Source: Arthrobacter sp. ov118 (GTDB taxonomy: Bacteria > Actinomycetota > Actinomycetes > Actinomycetales > Micrococcaceae). From it: a stretch of 59,689 nucleotides of DNA. The notes beneath the pieces are model-generated. The model saw only the letters and a program-made list of their open reading frames with translations, made no database searches and was not told the DNA's origin. The stretch covers positions 1 through 59,689 of the forward strand of contig NZ_FPAY01000011.1 of the NCBI RefSeq assembly GCF_900116495.1. The letters are read 5' to 3'. The translations under genes were made by a program, and so were the position numbers. The number at the start of each line of letters is the position of its first letter. The stretch's first letter is position 1. This document shows, in pieces, positions 57,471 through 59,689 of this stretch.

Positions 57471-59689
57471 ATGTCCGGCCCCGGATCGACGGGTGTGGAG
57501 CTGGACCGTGTGGTCGCGGTGAGGGCCACCTGGGCCGACGGGCGCACCGAAGGCGGCTCAGGGTATCTGGTGACCGGCCGGCTGGTACTGACCGCCGGGC
57601 ACTGCGTCCGTGACAAGAACTCGGGGAAACTCGCGGCACGGATCAAGCTGGTGCGGGCCGGCGACGGGGCGAGTGCCTCCGGCGGCGCGGTCACGGTGTG
57701 CCCGGAACTGGACGTGGCGGTCATCGCGCTGGGCGATGATGCGCCTTGGGAGGCGGAACTGTCCGGTGTGGTTTTCGCCCGTGTGGACCGGAGCCGGGCC
57801 GGGATGCTGGAGGACTGCCAGGGGATCGGCTTCCCGTCGTTCCAGCGCGATGCCGTCGGCCGGGCAACCTCCGAAGTACACGGAACGCTCTACCAGACCG
57901 ACGGAGCGGAGTCGGGCCAGCTGCTGATCCGCGATCCGATCATCACCCCGGGGCCCCTATCTGCCCAAAGTACCCCCAAAATACCGCAACCCACAGGTAG
58001 TCCTCCGTCACCGTGGGGCGGATTCTCCGGCACCACGCTTTTCCATCACAGCCTGGCCCTCGGGGTCGTCATCGAACACCACCCCGCCCAGGGCGGCTCG
58101 GCCCTGCGCGCCACCGCCTTCGACACCATCGCCCACACCGCGGCCAACGACCCGGAGGCCCGCAAGATCGCGGACGCACTCGGGCTCCCCGGGCAGAACA
58201 ATCTTGCCTGGGCGGCCGCAGAACCCGTCGAGCCCCTCGTGGGGTTGGTGGAGCGGCTCGCCGGCGGGGACCTGCCCCTGGTCCAGGACCTGAACCCCTA
58301 CCTGGCAGGTGCCACCGAATCCAGATACGGAACCAAGGAAAACGCCGGGACCGAAGACCCTTACGTGGCCCGCACCCACCATGACGTGGACGCCCGGCTG
58401 CAGACCGCACTGGTGCCGGGGCGGATGGTGCTGCTGGTCGGTCCCTCCAAGGCCGGCAAGACCCGGACCGGCTTCGAAGCCGTCAGAACCACCTGGCCCC
58501 GGGCCCGCCTGCTGATACCGGCCCCCAAATCCCTGGCCACCCTCGCCAAGCACCCTCGCCTGCAGTCCAGCAGCGACGCGGTGGTGGTGTGGCTCAATGA
58601 CCTGCAAAGGTACCTGACGGGAATTACGGATCCGTTGACCCCGGCCCTGCTCACCGCCCTGCTGTCCCGGCCCGGGAACACCGTGGTGGTGGCCACGCTG
58701 CGGACCGAGGAACGGGTACGCTTGCGCAGCCACGACGACGAGCTCACGCGCGAGGCACGCCGGGTACTGGAGGAAGCCACCGAGGTCGAGCTCGGCCCAA
58801 CGAGTGATAACCCGGCCGAACAGGCGGCAGCACAGCAGACCTATCCCGGGCAGGACCTGACCACATACGGGCTGGCCGAACAACTCGCCGGCGCCCCGTA
58901 CCTGCTCAAACAATACCGCGACGCCCGCCGCGCAGACCCGCTGCTCCACGCGCTCGTCCAGACAGCCATCGACTGGACCCGCGTCGGCATGCCCGTCCCG
59001 ATACCCGAAACAGACCTGGTTGATCTCGGCGTGGCTGCGCTGTTATCGACCCGGCCCGATATGGATCCCACCCCCGAGGACATAAGTGCGAAAATCGTGG
59101 TAGCCAGGACTCCGCCGGAAGACGCGGGCCGGGTCGCCTCCCTCGACACAGTCCGGTTACCGGACCGGACACGCACATACCGTCCCTTCTCCTACCTCGT
59201 CGCCGCGGACGACGGCCAAACCGGCGAACCCCGCCCGATTCCGGACAACCTTTGGGACGAAGCACTCAAACGCGCAGACATCGATGCGGCATTCTCGGTG
59301 AGCGCCGCCGCCTATGAACGCGACAATATGGCTGCTGCAGTCCGCGCCTCTCAACAGGCTGCCGCCGCCGGGCACACCGGCGCCGCCTTCAACCTCGGGG
59401 TCCTGCTCGCGGACCGGCTCGACCCCCCAGACCTAAGCGAAGCGCGCCGCTGGTACGAACAGGCCGCCGCCGCCGGGCACACCGGCGCCGCCTTCAACCT
59501 CGGGCTCCTGCTCGCGGACAGGCTCGACCCGCCGGACCTGGAGCAAGCGCGCCGCTGGTACGGACAGGCCGCCGCCGCAGGCTACACCGACGCCATGAAC
59601 AACCTCGGGTTCCTGCTCTCGGACCAGACGGACCCGCCGGACCTAAACGAAGCGCGCCGCTGGTACGAACAAGCCGCCGCCGCAGGCCA
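57471..59689 (+). CDS. Trypsin-like protease / P-loop NTPase / Sel1-repeat protein (3' truncated by window edge)
   Basis: Open from ATG 57471 to the window end (739 codons so far, no stop). Residues 10-200 are a trypsin-like domain with the full triad: H44 in LTAGHCV, D81 in ELDVAVIAL and S186 in WGGFSGTTL (the GxSG form). Then a P-loop NTPase: Walker A GPSKAGKT (324-331), Walker B VVVWLND (371-377), and a helical region including TYGLAEQLAGAPYLLKQY. From about residue 630, Sel1-type TPR repeats of 35 residues (GAAFNLGVLLADRLDPPDL, ARRWYEQAAAAG) run to the edge. The layout is that of predicted NTP-dependent protease conflict proteins; ligand sensing by the repeats would release the protease. 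No signal peptide. Confidence 0.85.
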   Translation, partial: MSGPGSTGVELDRVVAVRATWADGRTEGGSGYLVTGRLVLTAGHCVRDKNSGKLAARIKLVRAGDGASASGGAVTVCPELDVAVIALGDDAPWEAELSGVVFARVDRSRAGMLEDCQGIGFPSFQRDAVGRATSEVHGTLYQTDGAESGQLLIRDPIITPGPLSAQSTPKIPQPTGSPPSPWGGFSGTTLFHHSLALGVVIEHHPAQGGSALRATAFDTIAHTAANDPEARKIADALGLPGQNNLAWAAAEPVEPLVGLVERLAGGDLPLVQDLNPYLAGATESRYGTKENAGTEDPYVARTHHDVDARLQTALVPGRMVLLVGPSKAGKTRTGFEAVRTTWPRARLLIPAPKSLATLAKHPRLQSSSDAVVVWLNDLQRYLTGITDPLTPALLTALLSRPGNTVVVATLRTEERVRLRSHDDELTREARRVLEEATEVELGPTSDNPAEQAAAQQTYPGQDLTTYGLAEQLAGAPYLLKQYRDARRADPLLHALVQTAIDWTRVGMPVPIPETDLVDLGVAALLSTRPDMDPTPEDISAKIVVARTPPEDAGRVASLDTVRLPDRTRTYRPFSYLVAADDGQTGEPRPIPDNLWDEALKRADIDAAFSVSAAAYERDNMAAAVRASQQAAAAGHTGAAFNLGVLLADRLDPPDLSEARRWYEQAAAAGHTGAAFNLGLLLADRLDPPDLEQARRWYGQAAAAGYTDAMNNLGFLLSDQTDPPDLNEARRWYEQAAAAG
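59358..59689 (+). repeat. Sel1 repeats, 105-bp period
   Basis: Units begin at about 59358, 59463, 59568 and 59673, spaced exactly 105 bp (35 codons). The GCCGCCGCCG/GAAGCGCGCCGCTGGTAC blocks are nearly identical; changes occur at a few codons of each unit. The array continues past the window. Confidence 0.85.

Overview
The window looks like part of a large conjugative catabolic plasmid from a high-GC actinobacterium of the Arthrobacter/Pseudarthrobacter type (Micrococcaceae). The basis is the strong GC bias, Lsr2, an actinobacterial SCO6880-type transfer module, an MAB_1171c-type membrane protein, a primase-type plasmid Rep and a ParA/ParB pair. Strain-level identity is inferred. No rRNA or tRNA gene was seen.

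Layout. 1-670: end of a surface-type protein made of 91-residue Ig-like repeats. 1263-16496: organic-acid catabolic island. A leftward set (PhzF-like, GntR/FCD regulator, DapA-like aldolase/lyase, atypical SDR, DUF1932 dehydrogenase) diverges from a rightward set (MFS importer, RraA-like aldolase, a small protein, a ModA-like protein without signal peptide, a frameshifted ThDP-dependent enzyme, an aldehyde dehydrogenase, and a fused FAD/Fe-S dehydrogenase). 16014-25200: polyol operon (mannitol dehydrogenase, SIS isomerase, Rpe-like epimerase, xylulokinase, ABC permeases and binding lipoprotein, no ATPase), divergent from a SorC-type regulator with palindromic operators. Polyols would be imported, oxidised to ketoses, phosphorylated and passed into the pentose-phosphate pathway.

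25695-37073: an 11-gene, tightly overlapping leftward operon for an actinobacterial type IV secretion/conjugation apparatus (DUF4913, TraG/VirD4-like coupling ATPase, VirB4-like ATPase, SCO6880, TrbL-like, VirB8-like, pilin-like, DUF6668, MinD-like ATPase, lipoprotein, muralytic CHAP protein), with a divergent ArsR-like regulator. No relaxase is visible. 37606-40771: a four-gene leftward cassette (ImmA/IrrE-like metalloprotease, MAB_1171c-like 7-TM protein, membrane-anchored alpha/beta hydrolase, XRE/EspR-like regulator), whose first start codon lies inside a palindrome repeated at the other end of the cassette. 41241-46405: replication and partition (RHH protein, AEP-primase Rep, iteron-rich putative oriV of about 1.2 kb, ParA, ParB-like partner). 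46884-53364: accessory region with Lsr2, a secreted HNH nuclease, a serine resolvase, a 4-TM protein, a two-gene unit including a DUF3800-like protein, and long gene-poor stretches. 53365-56830: PadR regulator plus a MacB/FtsX-type ABC exporter.

57040-59689 (right edge): a trypco2-domain protein followed by a large protein, open at the window end, joining a trypsin-like protease domain, a P-loop NTPase and near-identical 35-residue Sel1 repeats. This architecture matches predicted NTP-dependent protease conflict (immune-type) systems of multicellular bacteria and is the best candidate here for an incompletely described biological system. The metalloprotease/7-TM/hydrolase/XRE cassette is second.
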